Source: Lucinisca nassula
Taxonomy: Eukaryota > Mollusca > Bivalvia > Lucinida > Lucinidae
Direction of reading: 5' to 3'
DNA: 64,000 nucleotides
Assembly (NCBI GenBank): GCA_963580285.1
Contig: OY757021.1
Coordinates: 96,958,149 to 97,022,148, forward strand
The position numbers were made by a program, and so were the translations under genes. Below the pieces are notes generated by a model that searched no databases, had not been told where the DNA came from, and saw only the letters and a list, made by a program, of their open reading frames with translations. Within the stretch, counting starts at the first letter, position 1; the number at the start of each line of letters is the position of its first letter. Shown piece after piece: positions 30,715 to 41,713 of this stretch.

Positions 30715-31705
30715 AGACAGCTTTAACATTGGTCATAACCTTTGAACCGTTTGAGAACTTTTGAACCGCTTGAGAAAGAGACTTCACATTTGGCATGTAG
30801 GTTCCTTGTGACAAGACGTTTTTACATTCATTCAAACATTTGCGACCTGTTTCTTTGACCTTGAACATTTGAGATAGATCCTTCATATTTTGCATGTAAG
30901 TTCCTTGTGACAAGGGCTTTACGCCCATTGAAAAAATGACCTGTGACCTTGACCTTTGACCTATTCCAAAGATAAAATAACATTGGTCATAACTTTTGAA
31001 TCGTTTAAGATATGTTTTTCATATATCGCGTGTAGATTTTTTGTGCCAAGGGCTTTCCACTCATACAAAAATTTTTGACCTGTGACTTTGACTTTTACCT
31101 ACTTTAAAGAAAACTATCTATGATCATACCTCTTGATTCGTTTGAGATAGAGCCTTCATATTTAGCATGTTGGTTGCTTAAGACAAAAGTTTCCTAGTCA
31201 TACAAAAAGTGTTGACCTATGACTTTGGCCTTGACATTTGACCTACTAAAAATAACATTGGCCATAACTTTTGAACCGTTTGCGATAGAGCCTTCATATT
31301 TTGCATGTTGGTTTCTTGTGACGATGGCTTTATACCCATACAAAAATTTTGATCTGTGACCTTGACCTTTAACCTACTTAAAAGAAAAAATGACATTGGT
31401 CATAATTTTTGAACCGTTTTAGATCTCCTTCATATTTGGCATGTAGGTTCCTTGTGCCAAGGGCTTTCCACTCATATAAAACATTTTGACCTGTGACCTT
31501 GACCTTGACCTACTTCAAAGACAAAATACGGGTCATAACGTTTGAACCGAGATAGAGCCTTCGTATTTAGCATGTAGGTTCCTCGTGACAAGAGCTTCCG
31601 GATCAAACAAAAAATGATTTGTGACCTTGACCTGTGACCAACTTCTAAGAACAAAATATGATCTTGCCCGTGGACTTGTTCGTGTTTCACAAACACATCT
31701 TGTTT
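30715..31705 (-). repeat. Tandem array of ~135 bp units rich in TGACCT
   Basis: Seven to eight diverged units, each with GGTCATAACTTTTGAACCG, GCATGTAGGTTCCTTGTGAC, and a TGACCTGTGACCTTGACC block continuing TTTGACCTAC. Unit starts fall 100-140 bp apart. The array closes with TTCGTGTTTCACAAACAC, a small hairpin, then ATCTTGTTTTAT. The minus-strand frames inside are by-products of the repeat. Confidence 0.9.
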
Positions 31706-31796
31706 TATTTTTTTTAAATGGCAAAATGCGATGACATTTTAAAAAATGTTATATTTTTATTGAAAGAGAGATAATCGGTGAATTTCACACATTAAA

Positions 31797-31935
31797 ACCT
31801 TGCCAATTGGCTATCCAAAACAAAAATATATAAGCGATACACACATTCATAGACGAACTGTAATAGCAATAAACCGCGACGGAAGAACCGCTTTGGAACG
31901 GTCAGTGAAAAGTATCTATCCAACTGTCCAATTCA
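31797..31935 (-). repeat. Family C fragment
   Basis: GCCAATTGGCTATCCAAAAC, AAAAATATATAAGCG and AGAACCGCTTTGGAACGGTC match 57.34-57.38 kb and the GGCGGTTCTTCTG part of other copies. An A run follows at ~31941. Confidence 0.6.
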
Positions 31936-31962
31936 GACAGACAAAAAAAAAAAAAAAAAAAA

Positions 31963-32398
31963 GCTATTTCTTGCTATTCTTTCTGTCGAGTGCAGAATGT
32001 ACAAACTCTTATAATTATAGTTTAACAGAACTTTGAAAAACGGTTTAAAATAATTGAGATATACTTGTATTTTCCTTTCCGAAATAGTACAATTCAATCA
32101 AAATCTAGTTACATTTAATGCCACCTTGCCATAAATCTTTTCTTGAACATAGTCTTTCTGAGACAACTTGCACAAATGCTCAAATGTCTGCTTGTTATTA
32201 CAGAGAAAAGATAAATGAAATTCTACGAAATTCGGTTAGGTATGTCCACCATCAGACACTCGAGGGAGTTTAATTATGTTTTTGACAAGTGCCTGTCGAA
32301 ACTCACGGACATTTTTTGATCCCTTTTACGTAAGAAGCTTTTCTGTTCCATCCTAATCCCAGTTGTAATCTTGTGAAAGGACTTGATCAACCTATCCT
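31963..32398. other. No gene seen
   Basis: Unique sequence, no recognised repeat or frame. Confidence 0.35.
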
Positions 32399-32411
32399 CA
32401 TTACGTTAAAA

Positions 32412-32629
32412 CATCACGAAAACACGCCAATATAATTTTGATCCCCTTAAAACCCACCCCACTTTTATATAGTAAAACTGGTGTTTACATGGGCGAGGCA
32501 GTTCTAACGAGTACCCACAAGCTATATTTTGAGCAGAAATATGAAAAATACAATAATTTTGTACCGACATTTTTTTTGTTTGTAATGGTGAAATTTTCAA
32601 TATCTTTGAATAGGCGTGTTTTCGTAACG
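32412..32629 (+). mobile_element. Family A element nested in B (first)
   Basis: CATCACGAAAACACGCC to GGCGTGTTTTCGTAACG. The left arm of the palindrome is missing: CATGGGCGAGGCAGTTC joins the left module to the right arm. At most one or two A bases are duplicated at the junction. Confidence 0.88.
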
Positions 32630-32807
32630 AAGTCCATGAAACGAATACCATGTAAACCGAACTTTATATAGAGAAAAATAGGATTGACATGGGTATGCAT
32701 TACTTTCCATATTTTTTGCTAAAACATAGATTGTGAGTACCATTTAGAACCGCCTTTTTGAGGGTCCACAATCTATATTCGGACCTGATATGAGAAAGAT
32801 ATAAAAA

Positions 32808-33067
32808 CATTACGAAAACACGTCAATACAAATACATTGCAACCTTTATCGCCGAAAAAATGAAAATTTTAATATGAAAAATTGTGATATTTTTCTGCTC
32901 AAAATATAGATTGTTGGTACTCGTTAGAACCGCCTCATCGAGGCGGTTCTAACGAGTACCCACAATCTATATTTTAGAGCAGAAATAAGAAAAATACGGT
33001 TAACCCCTGTAAACCCCAGTTTTACTATATAAAAATTGGGTTCATGGTAAAAATGATATAGGCGTGT
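32808..33067 (-). mobile_element. Family A element nested in B (second)
   Basis: CATTACGAAAACACGTC on the left, a perfect core around CCGCCTCATCGAGGCGG, and ATATAGGCGTGT at the right where the last ~10 bp are missing. Confidence 0.88.
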
Positions 33068-33126
33068 CCAAAAATGTTTGTTCTGGAGATATACGGGTGT
33101 GTTATCGTAACGTTAATTGCGATTTT

Positions 33127-33425
33127 TTTGTTTGTTTGATTTGAGGTTTAACGTCCCCGTCAACACTATAAAGGTCATTTTGGAGACCTTGATTCCAATT
33201 TTGTGGGACTTTTACCCGACACTGAAATGAAATGACATCTCAAGCCCTGTCGACCAATGAAACCAATAGGGTTTATTAGGATGGACGGTCTGCCCGCACC
33301 GCGGTTCCTGGGCAGGCTTAGATCCTCTTAGCGGTTTGCCAGTACTAGTGTGCGGGCCGGATTCAGCTCTGCGTGGAAGCATCATGCAGCCCATATATTT
33401 CTTCAAGCCCCTATGGGCGGGGGCC
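33127..33425 (-). mobile_element. SINE-1
   Basis: Inverted: TTTGTTTGATTTGAGGTTTA and ACGTCCCCGTCAAC, then CTGGGCAGGCTTAGATCC and CTTCAAGCCCCTATGGGCGG. Nearly full length. A 64-codon minus-strand frame through it is incidental. Confidence 0.88.
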
Positions 33426-33563
33426 GTAACGTTAAGGGCGAAGGCATTAATACAATGATTTTTCCGGAGGCCCTATCATTTAAAATACTTAAGCATTGAC
33501 ATTACCAGTGGGTCTATTTCCTCTGAGTGTAATAGTCCTGAACGGATTCTTTGACAGTTTCGT

Positions 33564-33660
33564 TTAACCCTTCAATTCCTATACTGTAAGCAAACAGTGT
33601 AGGCCTTGATCAGACGCCGCAATCTGCGGCGACTGATCCGGTTCCACAACGTTTGCACAA
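33564..33660 (+). mobile_element. Family P half element
   Basis: TTAACCCTTCAATTCC, GCAAACAGTGTAGGCC and GACGCCGCAATCTGCGGC are present; the right module is absent. Confidence 0.65.
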
Positions 33661-33781
33661 ACAAACACGATTCAAACGATAACGTCGGTCAGTTGTAAGT
33701 AGGCAAATCACACACGATTTCGACCAACTCAACTATTATTTATTACTCATGAACTCACAGCTAAAGAACTGATCTATTTCT

Positions 33782-33990
33782 CCGCACGTGAACAAGTCCG
33801 TGAAATGAAGACCCCCCCCCCCTAAAACCCACTTCATATAGAGAAAACTGGGGTTTACGGAGCTATTCATTATTTTTCTAATTTCTGCTCCAAGACATAG
33901 GTTGTGGGTACTCGTTAGAACCGTCTAATTGAGGCGGTTCTAATGAACACACACAAACTATGTTATGAGCATTTATAACAAAAAGTCAAT
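33782..33990 (-). mobile_element. Family B element, distal end lost
   Basis: GCACGTGAACAAGTCCGTG, then a 12-base C run where other copies have four, core around CCGTCTAATTGAGGCGG. It breaks off after GAGCATTTATAAC. Confidence 0.82.
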
Positions 33991-34049
33991 GAACAGGGAG
34001 CCTGATCTAACAAGCCAGTTTTACATTTGATGTTATTTTTAATCCTTGC

Positions 34050-34252
34050 CATGCTGAACCCGGATATGCCTTATATTTGAAACAATGTAGATCCAGATCA
34101 GATGGCTTCGTCAGAAGTCATCTGATCAGGATCTACATTGTTTGTCATTCGGATTGTGAATTTGTTTCAATAATTTGAATCAAGTAATTTGATTGGTTGA
34201 TAATCAGCAGTTGGTGTGTCAGATTAAAATGTTCAGCAGGACAAGGGTTGAG
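34050..34252 (+). mobile_element. Family P, GATGGCTTC hairpin subtype
   Basis: TTAATCCTTGCCATGCTGAA, GTAGATCCAGATCAGATGG with GTCATCTGATCAGGATCTAC, and GTTCAGCAGGACAAGGGTTG. It matches the 22.95 kb copy, including GTAATTTGATTGGTTGATA. Confidence 0.8.
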
Positions 34253-34659
34253 GTTAAACAGCGCCGCGTATCAGCAACGTATGAAATAACAGAAATAAAA
34301 ATGAAGTCTGTGACCGTTGTTAATAACGATTCTGTCCCACTCTGTATGAAGTAACGGCTGTCACAATCCTGCCATTTTAAATGACGAATATCTAAGAAAT
34401 GGCAATTTAATTCAATTGTCTAACAAAGGAAGCAGATGTAATGATTCAATTAGAGGTAAATCAAACTATCTTCCTGCCCAAGATAGTCTAGTTACGGCGA
34501 AGATGTTTCTTACAATTGACCAGTGTGATACTAATATGCCCTGTCGTGTCATTAAAAAGACTGCGTTGGAAAAAAGATGATGATGGCGAAGTCCGACTTT
34601 GAGCGTTCGCGAAATATTCTTAGAAATAAGAACGTTTCATTGACACAAAGTACAAGCTA

Positions 34660-34689
<30 letters not shown>

Positions 34690-34690
<1 letters not shown>

Positions 34691-35090
34691 CTGTGTTTCC
34701 GCTAACCCGGCCGACCCGCTTCAGACCCCCGATTTAACTATTTTTATCAGAAAAAGAACAAAAAATTAAACCACCGACCCTGCAATTTTCAAATTCCGAC
34801 CCTGCCTAGTGTCGTCTTTGCATTTTCCCATAGTAATTTCGCGTTTTTTGTAGTTTTTTGGCATTTATAGTACCTTCCAAATTACAGAGCTGACTTTTTA
34901 GAGCATCTAAAATGAATAATGATATACATTGCAAGTCTCAACATGACAATGTTATTTACAAAACACATGTACAAAAACAAAAACATATGAAAAATACAGG
35001 CCCGACCCTGTTTTGTTCGGGAGAAAAAAAGGTTTCTCCTACCTACCGACCAAATAGTTTTTCAGCATTTTAGTAGAAACGCAGCTTTTT
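34690..35090. mobile_element. Candidate element Y
   Basis: CTGTGTTTCCGCTAA and TTAGTAGAAACGCAG are imperfect inverted ends ~400 bp apart. The interior carries several CCGACCCTG motifs. The left edge sits in a CA/A-rich tract, so no target duplication can be read. Confidence 0.45.
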
Positions 35091-35400
35091 CTACGCCTCA
35101 TTTGTGTTTCAAGTTAACACGTCTGTGTAGTTTTCACTGGGTATTTTTATTGAGAAAAGTATGGTTTTTAGGGGTGTATAAACGTGTACGAAACGTCCTG
35201 TTACCACGGTAGTCACGGGTTTTACCCTCACCCGCTATTACCCATTCGATTGAGCATCACCGGTGAATCACAATATTGTAACGTTATTTTTTATTCTTGC
35301 ATGTCATATCAGCCTTACTGTCAGAGATTTAACAATAAGTTTGAAATTTTGTCATTGAAACTTAGCAAGGCATGTGCCTTAGATGTTCAAAACAAATGAA

Positions 35401-35715
35401 TTGGCCCCCATCGAGGCTAGGAGAAATAGATTGGGCTGCATGATGCTTTCACACAGAACTGAAACAAACCGGACATGTGTACTGGTAAACAACTGCTTAG
35501 AAGGTCTAAGCCTGCCCAAGCAAAGTGGTGCGAGTTGGACCGTCTATGCATACATGTATAAACCCTATTTGTTTCATTTGGCGGCAGGGATTGAGATGTC
35601 ATTTCATCTCAATGTCGGGAAAAAGCCCCACAAAATTGGAAGCAACGTCTCCAAAATGACCTAAATTGTGCTGATTCGGACGTTAATTCTCTATTCAAAC
35701 AAATCAAACAAATAC
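35401..35715 (+). mobile_element. SINE-1, diverged
   Basis: GGCTGCATGATGCTTTCAC, TAAACAACTGCTTAGAAGG, AAGCCTGCCCAAGC, GAGATGTCATTTCATCTC and CAAACAAATCAAACAAATAC in SINE-1 order. Confidence 0.85.
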
Positions 35716-38055
35716 TTTTCCGAATTGTCAGCAGCCATCAAAGAACCCCCAAAATGGTATATTTTCATCTTTATGAGAGTTGCACTTTCACAAATACCAT
35801 TTTCAAACAAATTTTAAATAAACAGTTAATTTTGAAATTGCAGTTATGCCGAAAATTGCCTGAAGAAAATTTTGATATATAATTTCTTGTTACGCACTGA
35901 AACCTTTTCAAGATATTACCATTATTGTGGAGGTGGTACTTTGTTATACATTTCATGACTTTAAACGCAACCCTCTGGTTATGACACCATACCCATAGGA
36001 GAGTGTTGTTTACTTTATTTGATTTCCTTAAAAAAGGCCTATTAAGATTCCCCCAACTTGTAGAAAACATATATTTTTCTCCCCTGGCGACTTTTAAAAT
36101 ATGACAAGATCACATATCAGGAAAATGACGATTAAAAGAATGCTGTAGTGTCCGTAACCAGGATATATTTTTGTCACTGTTGGCAAGTTTGTTTGAAGAA
36201 ATAAATCCTTTATCCAATATTTTGTGTATTCTTAACTTAAATGAAACAATATTAATATCTTTCCCAACAGCTATTTGTTCACTGTGCATGATTTTGAGGT
36301 TACGAACAATACAAAAATGCTATAGTGTCCGTAGCCTGAAAACAGATGCCGATGTCTTTATATCGATATTAAAATCTGGGAAAGAGACTTTATAATAAAC
36401 TCCTAAAGAATATTATATGCCTGTTGTTTCAAGTGGATGGAGCAACAATATACACTTTTTGGTGCAACACTGCGCAAAAATTAGAAAAAAAATGCATAAT
36501 TCATTCTCTGCATGAAAAAAATCAAACCTATGTATCCACATGGTTGCTGACTGTTTTTTTTTTTTAATTTGATGCCATTGTAAGCATTCTCTTTAGATAG
36601 ATAGTAGAATTAACTAGACCAACAAGGTCCAAGTGCATCCATAGAGGTTAAGTAATGCGTTAGCTTTTTGTAGTGTACGTAACTATAACTTGTGGGTTCA
36701 GAAATCAGTATGTTTATAAATAAATGGCTGATTGGCATGTTTTATCTTTAATTTTGTTAAGATATAATGCAATGGATAATAAAATAGCAACAAACAGTTT
36801 TGCTTTTGTGCATAAATTAATAGAAACCACACGATTATAGGGCCAGCAGAGTGAAAACTGCATATAAGTTAGTATTTTATTTATCAAAGAAGTTGAGCTT
36901 GTACAAGAGTAGTAGGTGTTATTTCAATGACATCATTTCATGGGATATTAAAATGAATTTCTGAAATGATTTAATAATAGTTTTATCATTTGAATTTTGT
37001 CTCAATAACTAAAATGGTTACAGACACTACAAGGAATTTTAATATCCGGTGTAAGCGTTACTTATATTCAAGTTTCTTTGAAATACTTCCTTCCTTTATC
37101 AATTTTCACTGTTCAATAGATTACTTTTTATTATTTTAATTTAATTGGTATAACATGTTTAGTTAAATAAAAGAAAGATTTAAAGTCTATAAATATCACC
37201 CTTACATCAAAACAAGTCTCTTACAGGGAACTCAGTTTACTTGTGGCAACAGAAAATTTATAAGCAAACCAAGTAAATAAACATTATTATATATCACTGT
37301 GTTTTGTCGCCCCTGCCTTAGCTGTATCCCGCGGATATAGTCAAACGTCTACCATTTGCCAGTCCACCAGCTCATATGCTGGTTTGTCCATATACTTGTG
37401 CACCTATGTCCAACCCCAGCCTCAGCACGAACACTCTTGTTCATTTCTCGAAACGCGCAAGAAATAGGGTGTAAATATTTGGTAAGCATATGCTTCAGAC
37501 AATGCTACTTGAAAGGACATCATTTATGACCTTGACCTTAGCGCAGGCAGTGCAACACCACCCTCCATGAGCTTTATTTAGTGCCAGCTTTTCCAAACGT
37601 TTGTTTCTGAGAAACAGGGAGAATATTTTTTGATAATTGTGATAATTAAGATCAATTCACCTTTTCTGAATATAAGTATGGTATGGGTAACAATTAGAGC
37701 CCCCGCACAAAGGTAATTCAAATGATAACTGACAACATTGTCATGTGGAAATATACTGATAATAGTCCCATGATTATCACCAAAATGCTATTATTAAACT
37801 ATCGCTCAATAGTAAATACTCATATTATCTGAACAGATTATGTCGATAGGCGGGCTGCTCTGAGTCTTCACTGGGTGCACATGTTACATGTAACTGCAGG
37901 AATCGCTCAATTATCTTGAAACATTACCCATAACATGTTGTAATCATCTCAAAAGTCTGTGCCAGTTAAGATTATGTAATATTAGAAGCCTAGTGGGTTT
38001 TCGGAAGTATTTTAGCGCTGAATGGGTGGTATGGATATGTACTGAAGGAACATTA
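35716..38055. other. AT-rich unique region with a recurring 13-mer
   Basis: No gene or known repeat. TAGTGTCCGTAAC or one- to two-base variants occur at about 36146, 36323, 36671 and, inverted, 37016-37030. Frames of 99 codons (35771-36070, minus) and 74 codons (36171-36395, plus) show no motif. Confidence 0.4.
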
Positions 38056-38150
38056 TTAGCTCACCTGTCACGTAGTGACAAGGTGAGCTTTTGTGATCAC
38101 TTTTCGTCCGTCGTCCGTCGTCCTTGCGTGCGTCCGTGCGTAAACAATTT

Positions 38151-38800
38151 CTTGTCCGCACGATAGCATCTTCATTTATGATTTGATTTTAACCAGACTT
38201 GCATACAACTTGTACCACCATGAGATCTTGGTTCCTTTCTTGAACCAGCCATATCCCATCATGTGTTACGGAGTTACGGCCCCTGAAAGGGCAAAAATTG
38301 CCTATTTTGGTCTTGTCCGCACGATAGCATCTTCATTTATGATTTGATTTTAACCAGACTTGCATTCAACTTGTACCACCATGAGATCTTGGTTCCTTTC
38401 TTGAACCAGCCATATCCCATCATGTGTTACGGAGTTACGGCCCCTGAAAGGGCAAAAATTGCCTATTTTGGTCTTGTCCGCACGATAGCATCTTCATTTA
38501 TGATTTGATTTTAACCAGACTTGCACACAACTTGTACCACCATGAGATCTTGGTTCCTTTCTTGAACCAGCCATATCCCATCATGTGTTACGGAGTTACG
38601 GCCCCTGAAAGGGCAAAAATTGCCTATTTTGGTCTTGTCCGCACGATAGCATCTTCAATTATGATTTGATTTTAACCAGACTTGCACACAATTTGTACCA
38701 CCATGAGATCTGGGTTCCTTTCTTGAACCAGCCATATCCCATCATGCGTTACAGAGTTACGGCCCCTGAAAGGGCAAAAATTGCCTATTTTGGTCTTGAA
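38151..38800 (+). repeat. 161 bp tandem array, four copies
   Basis: CTTGTCCGCACGATAGCATC recurs at 38151, 38312, 38473 and 38634 and in altered form at 38795: an exact 161 bp period. The first three units are nearly identical (ACGGCCCCTGAAAGGGCAAA in each); the fourth has a few changes. The array is therefore young or recently homogenised. Confidence 0.95.
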
Positions 38801-38879
38801 TGCATGATAGTTGTTTCATTTATGATTTGATTTTAACTAAACTTGCACACAATTTGTACCATCACAAAATCTCGGTCAA

Positions 38880-40080
38880 GTTCGAATATGGGTCATGTCA
38901 GGTCAAAAAGTAGGTCAGTAGGTCAAATCAGAAAAAAAACCTTCCGAAGTCACGAGAGGCCACAGTTTTGGTCCGATCATCATTAAACTTGCCTAGAATG
39001 ATCATCTTGACAATATCTCAGTCAAGTTCGAATATGGGTGTTGTCGGGTCAAAAAGTAGGTCAGTAGGTCAAATCATAGAAAAACCTTCTGAACACACTA
39101 GAGGCCACAATTTATGTGCAGTCATCATCAAACTTGCTCAGAATGATCATCTTGATAATATCTTGGTCACATTCGATTAAGAGTCATGCCGGGTCAAAAA
39201 GTAGGTCAGTAGGTCAAATCATAGAAAAACCTTGTGTATACACTAGAGGCCGCAGTTTTGGTCCAATCATTATCAAACCTGCCCAGAATGATCATCTTGA
39301 CAATATCTCGGTCATGTTTGAATACGGGTCATATCGGGTCAAAAAGTAGGTCAGTAGGTCAAATCATAGAAAAACCTTGTGAACACACCAGAGGCCACAG
39401 TTTTGGTCCGATTGTTATCAGACTTGCCCAGAATGATCATTTTGACAATATCTCGGTCGAGTTCGAATATGGGTTATGTCGGGTCACAAAGTAGGTCAGT
39501 AGGTCAAATCAAAGAAAAACCTTGTGAATACACTAGAGGCCACAGTTTTGGTTTGATCATCATGAATCTTGCTCAGAATGATTATCTTGACAATTTCTCA
39601 GTCAAGTTCGAATATGGGTCATGTAGGGTCAAAAAGTAGGTCAGTAGGTCAAATCAGCGAAAAACCTTGTGAACACACTAGAGGCCACAGTTTTGGTCTG
39701 ATCAGCATCAAACTTGCTCAGAATGCTAGTCTTGACAATATCTCAGTCAAATTCGAATATGGGTCATGTCGGGTCAAAAAGTAGGTCAGTAGGTCAAATC
39801 ATAGAAAAACCTTCGGAATACACTAGAGGCCACAGTTTAGGTACGATCATCATCAAACTTGCCCAGAATGATCGTATTGACAGTATCCGGGTCAAGTTTG
39901 AATACGGGTCATGTCGGGTCCAAAAGTAGGTCCATAGGTCAAATCATAGAAAAAGCTTGTGAACACACTAGAGGCCACAGTTTTGGTCCAATCATCATCA
40001 AACTTGCCCAGATTGATCATCTTGACAATATCTCAGTCAAGTTGAAATATGGGTCATGTTGGGTCAAAAAGTAGGTCACG
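38880..40080 (+). repeat. 145 bp tandem array, about eight copies
   Basis: GGTCAAAAAGTAGGTCAGTA recurs every 145 bp (once 146) from 38901. Each unit carries GGCCACAGTTTTGGTC, GAATGATCATCTTGACAATA and TAGGTCAGTAGGTCAAATC. Because 145 is not a multiple of three, successive overlapping frames of 66-86 codons appear; they are not genes. Confidence 0.95.
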
Positions 40081-40082
40081 GT

Positions 40083-41420
40083 TTTATATAGGCTTATATA
40101 GGGAAAACCTTTTGAAATGTTCTTGACTGAAACCAGAAGGCCCAAGTTTTTGATATTTGGTATGAAGCTTCATCTAGTGGACCTCTACCAAGATTGTTCA
40201 TATTATTGCCCTGAGGCCAAAAATGGCCCAACCCCGGGGCCCACTGATTTTACATAGGCTTATATAGGGAAAACCTTTAAAAATTTTCTACTCTGAAACC
40301 AGAAGGCCCAGGTCTTTGATATTTGGTATGAAGCTTTATCTAGTGGACCTCTGCCAAGATTGTTCAAATTATAGCCCTGGGGCCAAAAATGCCCCCACAT
40401 AGACTTATATAGGGAAATCCTTTGAAAATCTTCTCGTCTGAAACAAGGAGGCCCAGGTCTTTGATATTTGGTATGAAGCTTCATCTAGTGGACTGCTACG
40501 ATGATTTTTTATTATATATTATAGCCCTGGGGCCAAAAATGGCCCCACACAGGGGCCCGCTGGTTTTACATAGGCTTATATATGGAAAACCTGTAAATCT
40601 TCTTATCTGAAACCAGAAGACCCAGGTCTTTGATATTTGGTATGAAGCTTCATCTAGAGGACCTCTACCAAGGTTGTTCAAATTATAGCCCGGGGGCCAA
40701 AAATGCCCCGCGCCGGTTTGCACTGGTTTTATGCAGGCTTATATTTTGGGAAAACCTTTAAAAACCTTCTTGTCTGAAACCAGAAGGCCCAGGTCTTTGA
40801 TATTTAGTATGAAGCTTCATCTAGTTGATCTCTACCAAGATTGTTCAAATTATAGCCCTGGGGCTAAAAATGCCCCCCGCACCGGGGCCCACTGGTTTCA
40901 TATTGGCTTACATAGGGAAATCCTTTGATAATCTTCTTGTCTGACACCAGAAGGCCCACGCCTTTGATATTTGGTATGAAGCTTCATCTATAGAACCGCT
41001 ATGAAGATTGTTCAAATTATAGATGTGGGGCCAAATATGGCCTCACACGGGGGCCCACTGGTTTTAGATAGACTTATATAGGGATCGAAAACCTTTAAAA
41101 ATCTTCTTGTCTGAAACCAGAAGGCCCAGGTCTTTGATATTTGATATGAAGCTTCATCTAGTTGACCCCTACAAAGATTGTTCAAATTATAGCCCTAGGG
41201 CCAAAATGCCCCCGTGCCGGGGCCCACTGGTTTTATGCAGGCTTATGATAGGGAAATCTTTAAAAATCTTCTTGTCTGAAACCAGAAGGCACAGGTCTTT
41301 GATATTTAGTATGAAGCTTCATCTAGTTGACCTCTATCAAGATTGTTCAAATTATAGCCCTGGGACAAAAAATGGCCCTCTCGCTTTACATAGACATATT
41401 AGGGAAAAACCTTTAAAGTC
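40083..41420 (+). repeat. ~145-170 bp tandem array, eight copies
   Basis: TGAAACCAGAAGGCCCAGGT, TATGAAGCTTCATCTAGT and GATTGTTCAAATTATAGCCC recur at ~166, 145, 169, 167, 167, 170 and 165 bp steps. Units are more diverged than the 161 bp array, implying greater age. Confidence 0.93.
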
Positions 41421-41713
41421 TTTTCTCAAATAGGTCACTGGGGCACGTGCAAAACTCTTAGCTCATAGCTCAGGTGAGCGATATAGGACCATCATGGTCC
41501 TCTTGTTTTATATCTCGGCATTACTATTTCCTCCATTCACCTTTATGAAGCAAAGTGAACTTTTACATTTACATGCCCCATGGTTTAGGCAGCCATGATG
41601 TTCATAAGCTTTAAGTAACGCAGACTATGAACAAGAGCATCCGTTGTATTGACAGGTACGTGAACTCTTAGACTTTTTATCCAAGCTTTCGAAAGTTGAT
41701 TCCAGTCAAATCA

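Larger units (their letters stand above)
32399..33112 (-). mobile_element. Family B element carrying two A insertions
   Basis: B left end CATTACGTTAAAA, continued after the first A copy by AAGTCCATGAAACGAATACC. The core is worn (GTACCATTTAGAACCGCC). The right part is interrupted by a second A copy and ends GGGTGTGTTATCGTAACG. Confidence 0.8.
38056..41510 (+). mobile_element. Composite element of three tandem arrays
   Basis: Starts TTAGCTCACCTGTCACGTAG, a hairpin with GTGACAAGGTGAGC, then a CGTCCGTCGTCCGTCGTCC stretch. Three different tandem arrays follow, and it ends TAGCTCAGGTGAGCGATATA, a GGACCATCATGGTCC hairpin and TCTTGTTTTA. GCTCACCTG at the start is inverted as CAGGTGAGC at the end. 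The CCGT-rich lead-in plus ~160 bp cores resemble the bivalve pearl/Helentron-associated elements; this is from memory, and no transposase is present. Confidence 0.8.

Noticed and set aside
38968..40074. Seven overlapping plus-strand frames with near-identical peptides
   Set aside because: They step by 145 bp with the tandem unit. The unit length is not a multiple of three, so the same DNA is read in two frames in turn. No start context or codon bias supports coding.
40260..41433. Frames of 62-108 codons in the third array
   Set aside because: They follow the repeat and appear on both strands; unit lengths vary and break frame.
38056..41510. Calling the composite element a Helitron
   Set aside because: The end shows a hairpin but not the usual CTRR terminus, and no Rep/helicase sequence is present. 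Only a layout resemblance to Helentron-associated elements is claimed.
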